10,114 nucleotides of DNA, from the NCBI GenBank assembly GCA_020349865.1, contig CP070700.1:4356742-4366855 (forward strand). The letters are read 5' to 3'. Shown here piece by piece: positions 1-7,375 of this stretch. A model generated the notes under the pieces. It worked only from the letters and a program-made list of their open reading frames with translations. It was not told the origin of the DNA and did not search any database. The position numbers were made by a program, and so were the translations under genes. The stretch's first letter is position 1, and each line of letters starts with the position of its first letter. The DNA comes from Desulfobacteraceae bacterium. GTDB lineage: Bacteria > Desulfobacterota > DSM-4660 > Desulfatiglandales > Desulfatiglandaceae.

Positions 1-816
1 AAGAAGGTTGCCGCACAAGAAAGGATTCTTGGTGCGCCATGCCCTCTCCTTGCATGTGCAATAAAAAAGCGTATTGATTATTGTCTCAGGGATTGTGAAA
101 GATTTCCGTGCGATGAATTTAGAATGGGGCCTTATCCTTTCAGCCAGGAATATATGAACATGCAAGAAAGACGACGCAGTGAAGCACCTCTGGCAAAGAC
201 CCCTTCTGGCGATGTTCTCAAGGTGCCACCAGAGTACTGGGAAGATCTTGAGCAGAGTGACATTGAAACAATCTGTGAGAATGCCGGGGCTAAAAACTAT
301 CCCCACATTGGGGCGCTCCTTCCATTTATAAAGGAATATCTTTTGGTTGACAGGCAAAACCGTTCAGTTTGTCGTCAAGGCCATGGTCAATGGGAGCGTA
401 TAGACAATCCTCTTCTGGAATTGGTGTGTCTGGTGTATTTACTCAATGTACGGCCTGAGCCCATAACCCATGAAATGATCAGTGTCCAGGAACTAAAAAC
501 CGCTCATTTTTTCACGGGACCCCACGAACTTAAGGTCAAGCCCCTATTGAAGCGGTATGGGAACGATCTTGCTGGTTTCAAACAAGCGGCAGAAGGTATT
601 GGGGGTGAAGTTTTGGATTTGGCTGACGCTGCATACAAAATCTTGGCCTTCCCAAAGGTGCCTCTTTATTACCTGCTATGGGCAGGAGACGATGAGTTCG
701 ATCCACGCCTTTCAATCCTGTTTGACCGATCCATCGAGCATCACCTTGCTGCAGATGCCATTTGGGGGCTTGTAAAGCTGGTCTCAGACATTCTTATCAA
801 TGAGTCAGCTAGGTAA
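1..816 (+). CDS. DUF3786-family protein with Cys-rich N-terminal part, 5' end outside window
   Basis: The frame is open from base 1 to the TAA at 814-816, giving 271 visible residues, so the gene starts upstream. An ATG at 124 exists, but the codons before it are clearly protein-like and continue the same protein, so it is not taken as the start. The first 40 residues are Cys-rich: a CPLLAC segment, then YCLRDCERFPC, resembling the Cys motif of DUF3795/DUF3786-type proteins and possibly binding a metal or Fe-S cluster (inference). The rest (roughly residues 75-265) resembles DUF3786, with the stretches LLPFIKEYLLVD, HFFTGPHEL and PLYYLLWAGDDEF. Proteins of this kind are common in anaerobic Desulfobacterota and clostridia; their function is not established. 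The gene converges on the kinase gene with only 28 bases between the stops and no evident terminator hairpin. The family call rests on memory of the motifs. Confidence 0.75.
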   Translation, partial: KKVAAQERILGAPCPLLACAIKKRIDYCLRDCERFPCDEFRMGPYPFSQEYMNMQERRRSEAPLAKTPSGDVLKVPPEYWEDLEQSDIETICENAGAKNYPHIGALLPFIKEYLLVDRQNRSVCRQGHGQWERIDNPLLELVCLVYLLNVRPEPITHEMISVQELKTAHFFTGPHELKVKPLLKRYGNDLAGFKQAAEGIGGEVLDLADAAYKILAFPKVPLYYLLWAGDDEFDPRLSILFDRSIEHHLAADAIWGLVKLVSDILINESAR

Positions 817-844
817 CTTATTTTGTAAGCGTTATTAGGTCACT

Positions 845-2227
845 TCATTGCATAATATTACTTTTGGAAAGGCGCTGGATCAGGTTATTGGCAAAGCTTT
901 TTAAAAAAAGGAGCTGCACGGATTCGGGAGATCTGTCCAGCAAAGTCGCACTGATTTCCATCAGAATACTGTCTGTTTTAGCTACGACTGTTGCCGCACG
1001 TGCCTGACCACTTAAATAGGCCATCTCTCCGAAACATTCGCCCCTTGAAATAACAGCGATGTTTTTATTGTTTTTTTGCACCACAGCCTTACCGCTGAGG
1101 AGAACAAAAAATGAATCATCAATCTCCCCTTCAGCCACAATTGCATCACCTCTCGGCACCTTATATACACTGCTTGATTTCAGGATTTCTTTGACCTGAT
1201 CTTTGGTAAAATTCTTAAAAAAGGAAACACTATTTACATAATCAAATACATCTTCGGCCTTGGTGCTTTTCGTGCTGTCTTTTAACCCTCTTAGTGCCAC
1301 ACGAAGATCATAGGCAAAATCCTCGCAGGTTTGATAACGCTGGTTAGGATCCTTGGCAAGGGCCTTTTTGGTGATTTTCAATAATATTTCGGGCAATTCG
1401 GGACGGATTTGCTCTATGGGAATGGGTTCTTCCTTTACGATTTTATACATTATGGAAACATAATCATTTCCGGGGAATGCCATTGCACCAGTAAGAAGCT
1501 CATACAAGACACAGCCTAAGGAAAAGATATCGGTTTGATTTTCAACGGGCTTTTGTCTTATCTGTTCCGGAGACATGTAACTGGGCGATCCGACGATACC
1601 TTTTGAGGCTGTCTGCTCTGATTTGATCTGGGCAATACCAAAATCAGTTATCTTGATGTCACCCGATTTCTTGAGCATTATGTTTAATGGCTTAATGTCT
1701 CGGTGAACCACTCCCATTTTGTGAGCATGGTCAAGTGCCTTACATGTAATAAACATGATCTCGAGAACATTGTTAACGGGTAGCAGGTGGTTCTTTTTGC
1801 AAAATTTTTTGAGCGTTGGACCATCAATATACTCCATTGCCATGTAACAAAAATCTTCGTGCATGCCTGCGTCATAGATGGAGACGATGTTGGGATGCAT
1901 AAGTCTTCCCGCCGATTGGGCCTCGATAAAAAACTTCTCGCGATATTTGGCAGCCTTTTCTTTGCCGACATCGGCAGAGGGTCGTGAAATCTTAATGCTC
2001 ACATTTCTATTAATATAGGGATCCCTGCCCAGATAAACCACCCCCATGCTGCCCTGGCCTATTTTTTTCAGGATCTCATATCGCCCAATTATCTTGATGT
2101 CCGAAAGATCAGTAAGGAATTGGGTATCAACCGGGCCGGTTCCTTCTCCCTTCCCTAGAAACTTGAGCTTCAACCAACTGGTCAATGAATGATCTTTGAC
2201 TTTGTCTTTTTTTTCCTTCTTGGCCAA
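845..2227 (-). CDS. Serine/threonine protein kinase with C-terminal cyclic-nucleotide-binding domain
   Basis: A 460-residue soluble protein with a Hanks-type kinase domain at about residues 49-315. Visible catalytic elements are the glycine loop GQGSMG (58-62), Lys79, the alpha-C Glu102, HRD (175-177), DFG (195-197) and SPE (219-221). Residues about 335-455 form a cyclic-nucleotide-binding (CAP_ED) domain with phosphate-cassette signature FGEMAYLSGQARAATV (399-414), including Glu401 and Arg410. No membrane segment is visible, so it is probably cytosolic and allosterically controlled by cAMP/cGMP or a related ligand (inference). The start is TTG: an upstream in-frame TAA and the absence of any ATG before the kinase domain leave TTG at 2225-2227 as best choice, with a GAGGA ribosome site 7 bases ahead. 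The basic N-terminal tail (MAKKEKKDKVKDH) precedes the domain. The gene stands alone; no phosphatase or FHA gene is adjacent. Substrates are unknown. Confidence 0.9.
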   Translation of the reverse strand: MAKKEKKDKVKDHSLTSWLKLKFLGKGEGTGPVDTQFLTDLSDIKIIGRYEILKKIGQGSMGVVYLGRDPYINRNVSIKISRPSADVGKEKAAKYREKFFIEAQSAGRLMHPNIVSIYDAGMHEDFCYMAMEYIDGPTLKKFCKKNHLLPVNNVLEIMFITCKALDHAHKMGVVHRDIKPLNIMLKKSGDIKITDFGIAQIKSEQTASKGIVGSPSYMSPEQIRQKPVENQTDIFSLGCVLYELLTGAMAFPGNDYVSIMYKIVKEEPIPIEQIRPELPEILLKITKKALAKDPNQRYQTCEDFAYDLRVALRGLKDSTKSTKAEDVFDYVNSVSFFKNFTKDQVKEILKSSSVYKVPRGDAIVAEGEIDDSFFVLLSGKAVVQKNNKNIAVISRGECFGEMAYLSGQARAATVVAKTDSILMEISATLLDRSPESVQLLFLKSFANNLIQRLSKSNIMQ

Positions 2228-2273
2228 ACCGGGTTCCTCGCGTTCAATCGAATTTGATTATTCCTAACCATAT

Positions 2274-2320
2274 GATCTTAAATAGTGTCTATTCAGAAAT
2301 GAGATAGTTTTCGTAAGATC
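2274..2320. promoter_or_regulatory. Inverted repeat upstream of the kinase gene
   Basis: A perfect 7-base inverted repeat, GATCTTA (2274-2280) and TAAGATC (2314-2320), lies 47-93 bases upstream of the kinase start. It could be a regulator-binding site or the loop-out of a 5' leader. No convincing -35/-10 pair was found next to it. The arms are short, so chance is possible. Confidence 0.25.
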
Positions 2321-2403
2321 ACAGAAGACAAAGATATTAACCACCCCAGAGAACTATGCTTCGCATTTCACAGGGCAGGCGCACCGATTACTGAAAATAG
2401 CCA

Positions 2404-2417
2404 TACCCAGAGGGGTA
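2404..2417 (-). terminator. Weak hairpin just after the lipoprotein gene stop
   Basis: TACCC (2404-2408) and GGGTA (2413-2417) can pair around a 4-base loop, directly downstream of the minus-strand stop at 2422. On the minus strand it is followed shortly by TATTTT rather than a clean T-run. The stem has only 5 pairs, so this is a weak candidate. Confidence 0.25.
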
Positions 2418-2421
2418 CTAA

Positions 2422-3153
2422 CTAAAAATCGAGCATGAGAACGTGCGCAGCACCAGTATCGTCTTCCAGCACCTGCAAGCGAAGCTGCTTTGCAGAGCGG
2501 GCTTCACCAGGGAAAAATAGAAAGCCGAAGGCAAGGCTCTTTGGTTCGATGGCTTTTGCTTGTAAGGACTTCTGATGCAAATCGTCTATAACTGTCCGAC
2601 GAGCATCATTCGAGGCATATCCCTTCGCCCCTCCAAGAGTTGCCCCAGCAGCTGCTCCAACTGCGGCTCCTTTGCCGGCTGATCCGGCTACGTTTTCACC
2701 CGTTACAATACCAACTGCCGCCCCAATAACTGCTCCAGCAGCAGCGCCTAAAAAGCCGCTATATGCACCTTCTTTAAAAATCTGTTTCGTCTGTGCGTAT
2801 TTTGTTGCCCGCTCATATGCGATATTGCTGGACAGTACTGGCCAGAGATTCCCTTCGTTGTCCTCCAGAAATGACTGTGGACCATTGATTTCCAGAAAGT
2901 GTGGGCCCTGATTGTCAATCACAATCTGGACAGGTAACATTCCAGCCCCCCGAACATCAAAGCCAAATGCCTCCCCGGCTTCCTTTGCATCTACATAGGC
3001 TTTTGCCGCCACTGTAGCCCCTCCAGCTTTTGTCGCATTAGGGTAGGTGTTGGGTAGCTTGAAAGATAACGGTTTGGCTTTGTAACTTGTGGTACATGCA
3101 GCCGAACAAATGAACATAATACCAATAAATAGTATGGGCATTGTTCTTTTCAT
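2422..3153 (-). CDS. Putative lipoprotein with central glycine-zipper segment
   Basis: A 243-residue protein. The start at 3153 is chosen because it gives a typical lipoprotein signal, MKRTMPILFIGIMF then lipobox SAAC with the acylated Cys at 19, and because AGGGGG lies 7 bases upstream. An in-frame ATG 50 codons earlier would place a charged stretch before the signal and is rejected. The mature protein has a beta-rich part (to about residue 125), then a Gly/Ala-rich glycine-zipper region (about 130-180: GAAAGAVIGAAVG, GKGAAVGAAAGATLGG) of the type that packs in or against membranes. A C-terminal beta-rich part follows (FGFLFFPGEA, LRLQVLED). It is likely anchored in the outer membrane or periplasmic face. 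The precise family and role are not recognised. It is monocistronic and divergent from nfnA. Confidence 0.75.
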   Translation of the reverse strand: MKRTMPILFIGIMFICSAACTTSYKAKPLSFKLPNTYPNATKAGGATVAAKAYVDAKEAGEAFGFDVRGAGMLPVQIVIDNQGPHFLEINGPQSFLEDNEGNLWPVLSSNIAYERATKYAQTKQIFKEGAYSGFLGAAAGAVIGAAVGIVTGENVAGSAGKGAAVGAAAGATLGGAKGYASNDARRTVIDDLHQKSLQAKAIEPKSLAFGFLFFPGEARSAKQLRLQVLEDDTGAAHVLMLDF

Positions 3154-3207
3154 GGAGTATCCCCCTGAAAAAATCTTGATTATGTTTTTCCTCATACACT
3201 GGCTGAC

Positions 3208-3239
3208 TATATAAGGCAATATTTTAAAATCCATGTCAA
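3208..3239 (-). promoter_or_regulatory. Possible promoter for the lipoprotein gene
   Basis: On the minus strand a perfect TTGACA (3234-3239) is followed, after an over-long gap of 20 bases, by TATATA (3208-3213). The spacing is poor for sigma70, so the -35 match may be fortuitous. The position, 55-86 bases upstream of the chosen ATG, is reasonable. Confidence 0.3.
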
Positions 3240-3304
3240 GTTTTCCATGCTGGAGGGGCCGATTTTTACTCTGGGATTCCTTTTCTTCGTTCTCTCCAGC
3301 CACT

Positions 3305-3330
3305 CAAGCGAAGGCATCACAATTCGCTTG
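3305..3330. repeat. Perfect 8-base inverted repeat in the divergent intergenic region
   Basis: CAAGCGAA (3305-3312) and TTCGCTTG (3323-3330) are perfect inverted arms around a 10-base loop. The repeat lies between the divergent lipoprotein and nfnA genes and is not followed by a T-run on either strand. It therefore looks more like an operator or RNA hairpin than a terminator. No regulator is identified. Confidence 0.4.
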
Positions 3331-3355
3331 AAAAATCCAAAACTTTTTTCAAAAA

Positions 3356-3378
3356 CCTAACTTTTATGAATTGTTAGG
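3356..3378 (-). terminator. Short hairpin with T-run on the minus strand
   Basis: CCTAAC (3356-3361) and GTTAGG (3373-3378) can form a 6-pair stem with an 11-base loop. Read on the minus strand it runs into TTTTTG and further T-rich sequence, so it could stop antisense transcription from the nfnA side. The stem is short and moderately AT-rich. Confidence 0.3.
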
Positions 3379-3404
3379 GTAGCACGACTTATGAAGGTTT
3401 TGTT

Positions 3405-3433
3405 TTGACAGCTGTGTGGAGGTATGATAAACG
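3405..3433 (+). promoter_or_regulatory. Possible promoter for nfnAB
   Basis: A perfect TTGACA (3405-3410) lies 63 bases upstream of the nfnA start. At 17-base spacing the -10 position reads TAAACG (3428-3433), a poor match, with GATAAA slightly nearer. The -35 box and location are good and the -10 is weak. Confidence 0.35.
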
Positions 3434-3472
3434 AGATCCGGCAAATTTGACTTTACAACTTGGAGGTGACGA

Positions 3473-4309
3473 ATGTTTGAGATTTTGAAACGCCAGGAGA
3501 TGGCAGATGGAACGGTCGTCCTCAATCAGATCAGCGCGCCCATGATCGCCAAAAAGGCCAAACCGGGGCAGTTTGTCATCTTGAAGGCCAATGAAACCGG
3601 GGAGCGCATTCCGCTCACCATGGCTGAAATAGATCGCAAAAAGGGTATCATCACCATCATATATCAGGTTGTCGGAAAAACTACGGCCCTTTTCAAGTCT
3701 CTTCAGGTGGGAGACAAATTTCAGGATGTGATTGGACCGTTGGGCAAGCCGACCCACCTTGAGAAAGTGGGAACCGTCGTATGTGTGGGAGGAGGCACGG
3801 GCGTTGCCGTCATGCATCCAATTACAAGGGCACTTAAGGAAATCGGCAACAATGTCATTGCAATTATTGGCGCCAGGACCAAGGATCTCCTCATCCTGGA
3901 GGATAAGATGAAGGCGGCCTCTCACGTGCTGCACGTGTGCACGGACGATGGATCTTACGGCCATCACGGGTTCGTAACCGATGTACTAAGGGAAGTTCTG
4001 GAGAAAGAAGATGCGCAACTCGTGGTTGGCATTGGCCCAGTGCCCATGATGAAATTCGTGTGCAAGGTTACTGAGCAATTCAAGGTCAAAACCCTTGTTA
4101 GTCTAAACTCCATAATGGTGGACGGGACAGGTATGTGTGGTTGCTGCCGTGTGAGTGTCGGAGGAAAGACCCAGTTTGCCTGTGTGGATGGCCCTGAATT
4201 TGACGGACATGAGGTTGACTATGAAGAGTTGATGAAACGTCTTCAGGCCTACACGGCAGAAGAGGGCGTTGCCTATGACAAATACAAAGGTGAATGTAAA
4301 CTGGGTTAG
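3473..4309 (+). CDS. nfnA: NfnA, small subunit of NADH-dependent ferredoxin:NADP+ oxidoreductase
   Basis: A 278-residue flavoprotein of the ferredoxin-NADP reductase / dihydroorotate dehydrogenase electron-transfer type. An N-terminal FAD-binding barrel (about 1-95) carries RIPLT (45-49). The nucleotide-binding domain begins with VGGGTG (105-110) and has TDDGSYG (157-163). The C-terminal segment DGTGMCGCC (217-225) plus Cys237 gives the four Cys for a [2Fe-2S] cluster. In the Nfn complex this subunit binds NAD(H), and its FAD links to the partner's Fe-S and FAD centres for flavin-based electron bifurcation between ferredoxin, NADH and NADP(H) in the cytoplasm. GGAGGTGA just upstream supports the ATG at 3473. 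nfnB follows 91 bases later on the same strand, so the two are read as one operon. Database names for such proteins include sulfide dehydrogenase subunit and DHODH electron-transfer subunit. Confidence 0.9.
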   Translation: MFEILKRQEMADGTVVLNQISAPMIAKKAKPGQFVILKANETGERIPLTMAEIDRKKGIITIIYQVVGKTTALFKSLQVGDKFQDVIGPLGKPTHLEKVGTVVCVGGGTGVAVMHPITRALKEIGNNVIAIIGARTKDLLILEDKMKAASHVLHVCTDDGSYGHHGFVTDVLREVLEKEDAQLVVGIGPVPMMKFVCKVTEQFKVKTLVSLNSIMVDGTGMCGCCRVSVGGKTQFACVDGPEFDGHEVDYEELMKRLQAYTAEEGVAYDKYKGECKLG

Positions 4310-4400
4310 AGGATACGCCTTATTGATCAGGGACGGGTGGATTAAACAGTCCGAATACCTCTCAATATACATGCCACGCTAAGATGCTATGGAGGATACT

Positions 4401-5813
4401 ATGGCAGAAAAAACATTGAAAAAAGAAAAAATACCCAGACAACCCATGCCTGAACAGGAAGCTGATGTTAGAAGGCGGAATTTTGATGAAGTTCCGTTTG
4501 GGTATTCCAAGGAATTGGCCATGAAGGAGGCTGAAAGATGCCTCCAGTGTAAAAAACCCTCATGTATTGCCGGATGCCCGGTGTCTATCGACATCCCGGG
4601 ATTTATAAAACTCATCAAGGAAGATGAATTCACCAAATCCATTCGAAAAATATGGGAGAAAAACAGCCTTCCTGCCGTGTGCGGCAGGGTTTGTCCGCAA
4701 GAAGACCAATGTGAGGGTGTGTGTATCCTGGCCAAGAAAAAAGAACCAGTAGCCATTGGTAATCTGGAACGTTTTGTTGCCGACCTTGAACGCGAACACG
4801 GCACAGGCGAACTTCCTCCCAAGTCCGAGCCCACCGGAAAAAAGGTGGCTGTAGTGGGGTCAGGGCCCTCCGGCCTGACCGTAGCCGGAGACCTTATCCT
4901 CAAGGGACATGAAGTGACAATATTCGAGGCCTTCCACAAGCCTGGTGGGGTCCTTGTTTATGGTATTCCCGAATTCAGGCTTCCCAAGGAGATCGTTTTT
5001 TCTGAAGTGAATTTCCTCGAACGGCTTGGGGCAAAACTGGAATGTAACGCCGTAGTGGGGCGGATCGTATCCATAGATGGACTTTTTGAACAGGGCTATG
5101 ACGCCGTCTACATCGGCGTAGGTGCCGGTCTGCCGCGCTTTATGAATATTCCCGGAGAAAACCTTATAGGCATCTACTCAGCAAATGAGTACCTGACTAG
5201 GTCCAATCTCATGAAGGCGTATCTTTTTCCCGAGTATGATACCCCCATTGCCAAGGGTAAAAACGTCGCTGTGTTCGGGGCCGGAAATGTAGCAATGGAT
5301 TCAGCGCGGACCGCCATGCGCTTGGGCGCGGACACGGTGCGTATCGTTTACCGTCGTTCCCGGGAGGAAATGCCCGCCCGGGCCGCTGAAATCCATCACG
5401 CAGAAGAAGAAGGCATTGAATTCTATCTGCTCACGGCACCTACAAGGTTTTTGGGTGATGAAAATGGTCGTGTGGTTGGAATGGAGTGCCTCAAGATGGA
5501 ATTGGGGGAGCCCGATGAATCCGGACGGCGCCGCCCGGTGCCCATCAAGGGCTCTGAGTTTCAGTTAGAATGTGACCTGGCTGTTATTGCCGTAGGCGCA
5601 GGGGCCAATCCCCTTTTGACCCAGTCTACCGAAGGGTTGCAACTGAACAAGTGGGGTTATGTCATTGCCGACCCGGAGACGGGAAAGACCACCAAAAAAG
5701 GCGTTTGGGCCGGTGGAGATATCGTAACCGGTTCGGCAACGGTAATTCTTGCCATGGGAGCGGGAAGGGCTGCCTCCGACTCAATGCACCAGTACCTCAC
5801 ATGGGGGTGGTAA
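4401..5813 (+). CDS. nfnB: NfnB, large subunit of NADH-dependent ferredoxin:NADP+ oxidoreductase (GltD-like)
   Basis: A 470-residue GltD-type flavoprotein. The N-terminal domain holds two Cys sets for [4Fe-4S] clusters: C47-x2-C50-x4-C55-x3-C59 and C94, C98, C104, C108. An FAD Rossmann motif VVGSGPSG (152-159), an NADP-domain motif VFGAGNVAMD (291-300), the Arg-rich YRRSREEMPAR (317-327) expected for the NADP 2'-phosphate, and the C-terminal AGGDIVTGSATVI follow in family order. It is chosen as NfnB rather than glutamate synthase small subunit because it lies directly after nfnA and no gltB is seen. The ATG at 4401 has GGAGG five bases upstream. The ATG at 4389 overlaps that ribosome site and adds only four residues, so it is less likely. 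No clear terminator hairpin follows the TAA. Confidence 0.9.
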   Translation: MAEKTLKKEKIPRQPMPEQEADVRRRNFDEVPFGYSKELAMKEAERCLQCKKPSCIAGCPVSIDIPGFIKLIKEDEFTKSIRKIWEKNSLPAVCGRVCPQEDQCEGVCILAKKKEPVAIGNLERFVADLEREHGTGELPPKSEPTGKKVAVVGSGPSGLTVAGDLILKGHEVTIFEAFHKPGGVLVYGIPEFRLPKEIVFSEVNFLERLGAKLECNAVVGRIVSIDGLFEQGYDAVYIGVGAGLPRFMNIPGENLIGIYSANEYLTRSNLMKAYLFPEYDTPIAKGKNVAVFGAGNVAMDSARTAMRLGADTVRIVYRRSREEMPARAAEIHHAEEEGIEFYLLTAPTRFLGDENGRVVGMECLKMELGEPDESGRRRPVPIKGSEFQLECDLAVIAVGAGANPLLTQSTEGLQLNKWGYVIADPETGKTTKKGVWAGGDIVTGSATVILAMGAGRAASDSMHQYLTWGW

Positions 5814-6263
5814 TAAAGCCCTCTTTGTAACTTAAAATGGACAATTGAGACTGCGATTGGATTCGATCGGTAACCGCCTTAAGGCAATAGCATAGACCGG
5901 CGAATTGGCAGAAGTGGCCAAATACTAATTGTAATGGCCTCAACATTGGGGTTTATCTGTCAATGACCACATGAGTTCCATGTATGTAAAGCGTGCCTCA
6001 ACATATCGATAAGATTAATTATTTCAGGCAAGATATGTCAGGTTTCTAAGGAACCCGCATAGAAGCAGTATCATTACATAGCTGCACCTTTTAATAATTT
6101 CGGATATCGATTGAATCCACTTTTTAAACCAATATTGCAATATTCCATCATCCCATTATTCCATGCAGAAGGAAAAAGCTCAGGCCTCAAAGAAATATTT
6201 CTTTTTTCAATAAGTTGTAAAACTTCCAAGACGTTCAATTAGTTTTTAAAGGGAGGGGTCGCC
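5814..6263. other. 450-base intergenic region between nfnB and the DUF1573 gene
   Basis: No coding sequence is evident. It holds three perfect uninterrupted palindromes: GCCTTAAGGC (5876-5885), AATATTGCAATATT (6131-6144) and AAAGAAATATTTCTTT (6189-6204). The third is followed by more T and then AAGTTGTAAAACTT, itself an inverted repeat, about 45 bases before the next start. Some of these are probably regulatory for the DUF1573 gene, but I found no convincing sigma70 promoter. The last 150 bases look AT-rich. Confidence 0.5.
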
Positions 6264-6962
6264 ATGAAATACAAAATTTTCTATATTTTTGTCTTTTTTT
6301 CATTGGTAACCGGCAATATTCTCTGGGCAGAGAATCAAACCTCAAATTACCCCTCGGCTTGGTTAAAAGACGTTGTGTTTGAATTTAGTCCAGTTGTAGA
6401 TGGTATGAAAGTTATCCATGATTTTATCATACAGAATAAAGGAACTGCGCAGCTTGAGATTCAAAACGTCAAAACCGATTGAGGGTGTACGGCTGTCTCT
6501 TACACGAGGCAAATCCCTCCCGGCGGAGAGGGAAAAATAACTATTGAAGTAGACACCAGTGGAAACGGCGGAAAAAGACTCAAGAAAAATATCTCAGTTG
6601 ACACGAATGATCCACACCATCAAAAGCTCACACTGACGGTAACCGGAGTAGTGGAAAAACTTGTTACCATTAAACCGAAATGGGTTCGGCTTAATGGATC
6701 TGCCGGTCAGCAGATAAGAGTATCGGTAATTATAATTCCCGAAGAAAAATATCCATTCAAAATATATGAAACAAAAGCAAAAAACGGTAAACTGATCCGT
6801 TACTCATTAATGGAAGATAAGAGTCCCAATGGGCTCCGATATGTATTGACTGTGGAAAATCTTAAAAAGGAGAAGGGACGATATAAAGACACCATATATT
6901 TAAAAACGACCAGTAAATATCGACCAGTAATCAATATAAATGTTTATGGTAATATTGTCTAA
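6264..6962 (+). CDS. Exported DUF1573 protein, probable selenoprotein (TGA as Sec73)
   Basis: Read through one in-frame TGA (6480-6482), the gene encodes 232 residues from ATG at 6264 (strong AAGGGAGGGG ribosome site) to TAA at 6960-6962. Residues 1-22 form a signal peptide (MKYKIFYIFVFFSLVTGNIL-WA), so the protein acts outside the cytoplasm. Before the TGA come family features (DFIIQNKGTAQLEIQNVKTD). After it, in the same frame, the sequence continues GCTAVSYTRQIPPGGEGKI and VDTNDPHHQKLTLTVTG, the normal continuation of DUF1573, an Ig-like/ASH-like fold family with a conserved CGCT motif. The TGA replaces the first Cys of that motif, giving U73-G-C75. No other stop or frameshift occurs in the 159 codons downstream. 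The C-terminal part (about 130-232) is a second beta domain. The family's function is not established; a redox role for a Sec-Gly-Cys motif is inference. The alternative is a nonsense mutation. Confidence 0.75.
6480..6532 (+). promoter_or_regulatory. TGA codon and candidate bacterial SECIS hairpins
   Basis: Bacterial Sec insertion needs a stem-loop shortly after UGA, bound by SelB. Three small hairpins fit here. UGUCUC/GAGGCA (6494-6499 with 6506-6511, one G-U pair) has a 6-base loop starting 17 bases after the TGA, an acceptable distance, but lacks G in the first two loop positions. GTGTA/TACAC (6485-6489 with 6501-6505) has an 11-base loop whose second base is G, but sits very close to the TGA. 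CTCC/GGAG (6517-6520 with 6525-6528) with loop CGGC can extend past a bulge. They are partly exclusive and none is strong alone. Confidence 0.4.
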
Positions 6963-7242
6963 ACTGCACTCGATTCATTGGGGATTTAACTCCTGAATTT
7001 TGCACAAAATCGATCCGAAAAGTATATGGGACATTCCGAGCCCTGATTCTATTGGGGTTCCCGAGGCCTGGAAACATCTCAGCTTTAACCCATTGGGTAG
7101 AGAGCGGCAATTTCAGGAGTTTGGGACAGCCAAGTAGGTAGAGGTTCCCGAGAGTCCTCTGGGTATCCAGTGAAATTGCGGCTTTTGGGACACTGCAATT
7201 TTTGGCTGTTTGTAACCATTTGATAAATCATTCAAATTACAC

Positions 7243-7264
7243 CGTGCAAAAAATTTCTTGCACG
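7243..7264. repeat. Hairpin CGTGCAA...TTGCACG with a third nearby half-site
   Basis: CGTGCAA (7243-7249) and TTGCACG (7258-7264) are perfect inverted arms around an 8-base AT loop. A third GTGCAAG lies at 7281-7287, so TTGCAC can pair on either side. This could be a protein-binding cluster, an RNA switch between two hairpins, or part of a mobile-element end. The nearest genes are about 280 bases upstream and about 490 bases downstream. Confidence 0.4.
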
Positions 7265-7375
7265 AGATTTGATCAGAATGGTGCAAGATTCAGGTGTTAC
7301 ATTTTTTTAATGGTTTTTTTTCGGAGGAGGAGGAAAAGTAAATTCTATTATACCTAACACCATCTGATTTAACGT

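Noticed and set aside
3154..3303. N-terminal extension of the lipoprotein to ATG 3303
   Set aside because: It would bury the lipoprotein signal peptide 50 residues inside; the ATG at 3153 has its own ribosome site.
3389..3967. 192-residue antisense frame over nfnA
   Set aside because: Shadow of a strongly supported gene; its composition is that of a complement strand and it shows no known motif.
4401..5813. Glutamate synthase small subunit (gltD)
   Set aside because: No large subunit is nearby and the gene directly follows the Nfn small subunit, so NfnB is the better name.
6264..6482. A separate 72-residue protein ending at the TGA
   Set aside because: The same frame continues as the rest of one DUF1573 domain directly after the TGA; the short product would stop in the middle of the conserved motif.
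6651..6962. A separate 103-residue protein starting at GTG 6651
   Set aside because: It is the C-terminal part of the DUF1573 protein in the same frame, with no ribosome site at the GTG.
7303..7336. GGAGGAGGAGGA as the ribosome site of a missed gene
   Set aside because: No start codon with an open frame follows at a suitable distance.
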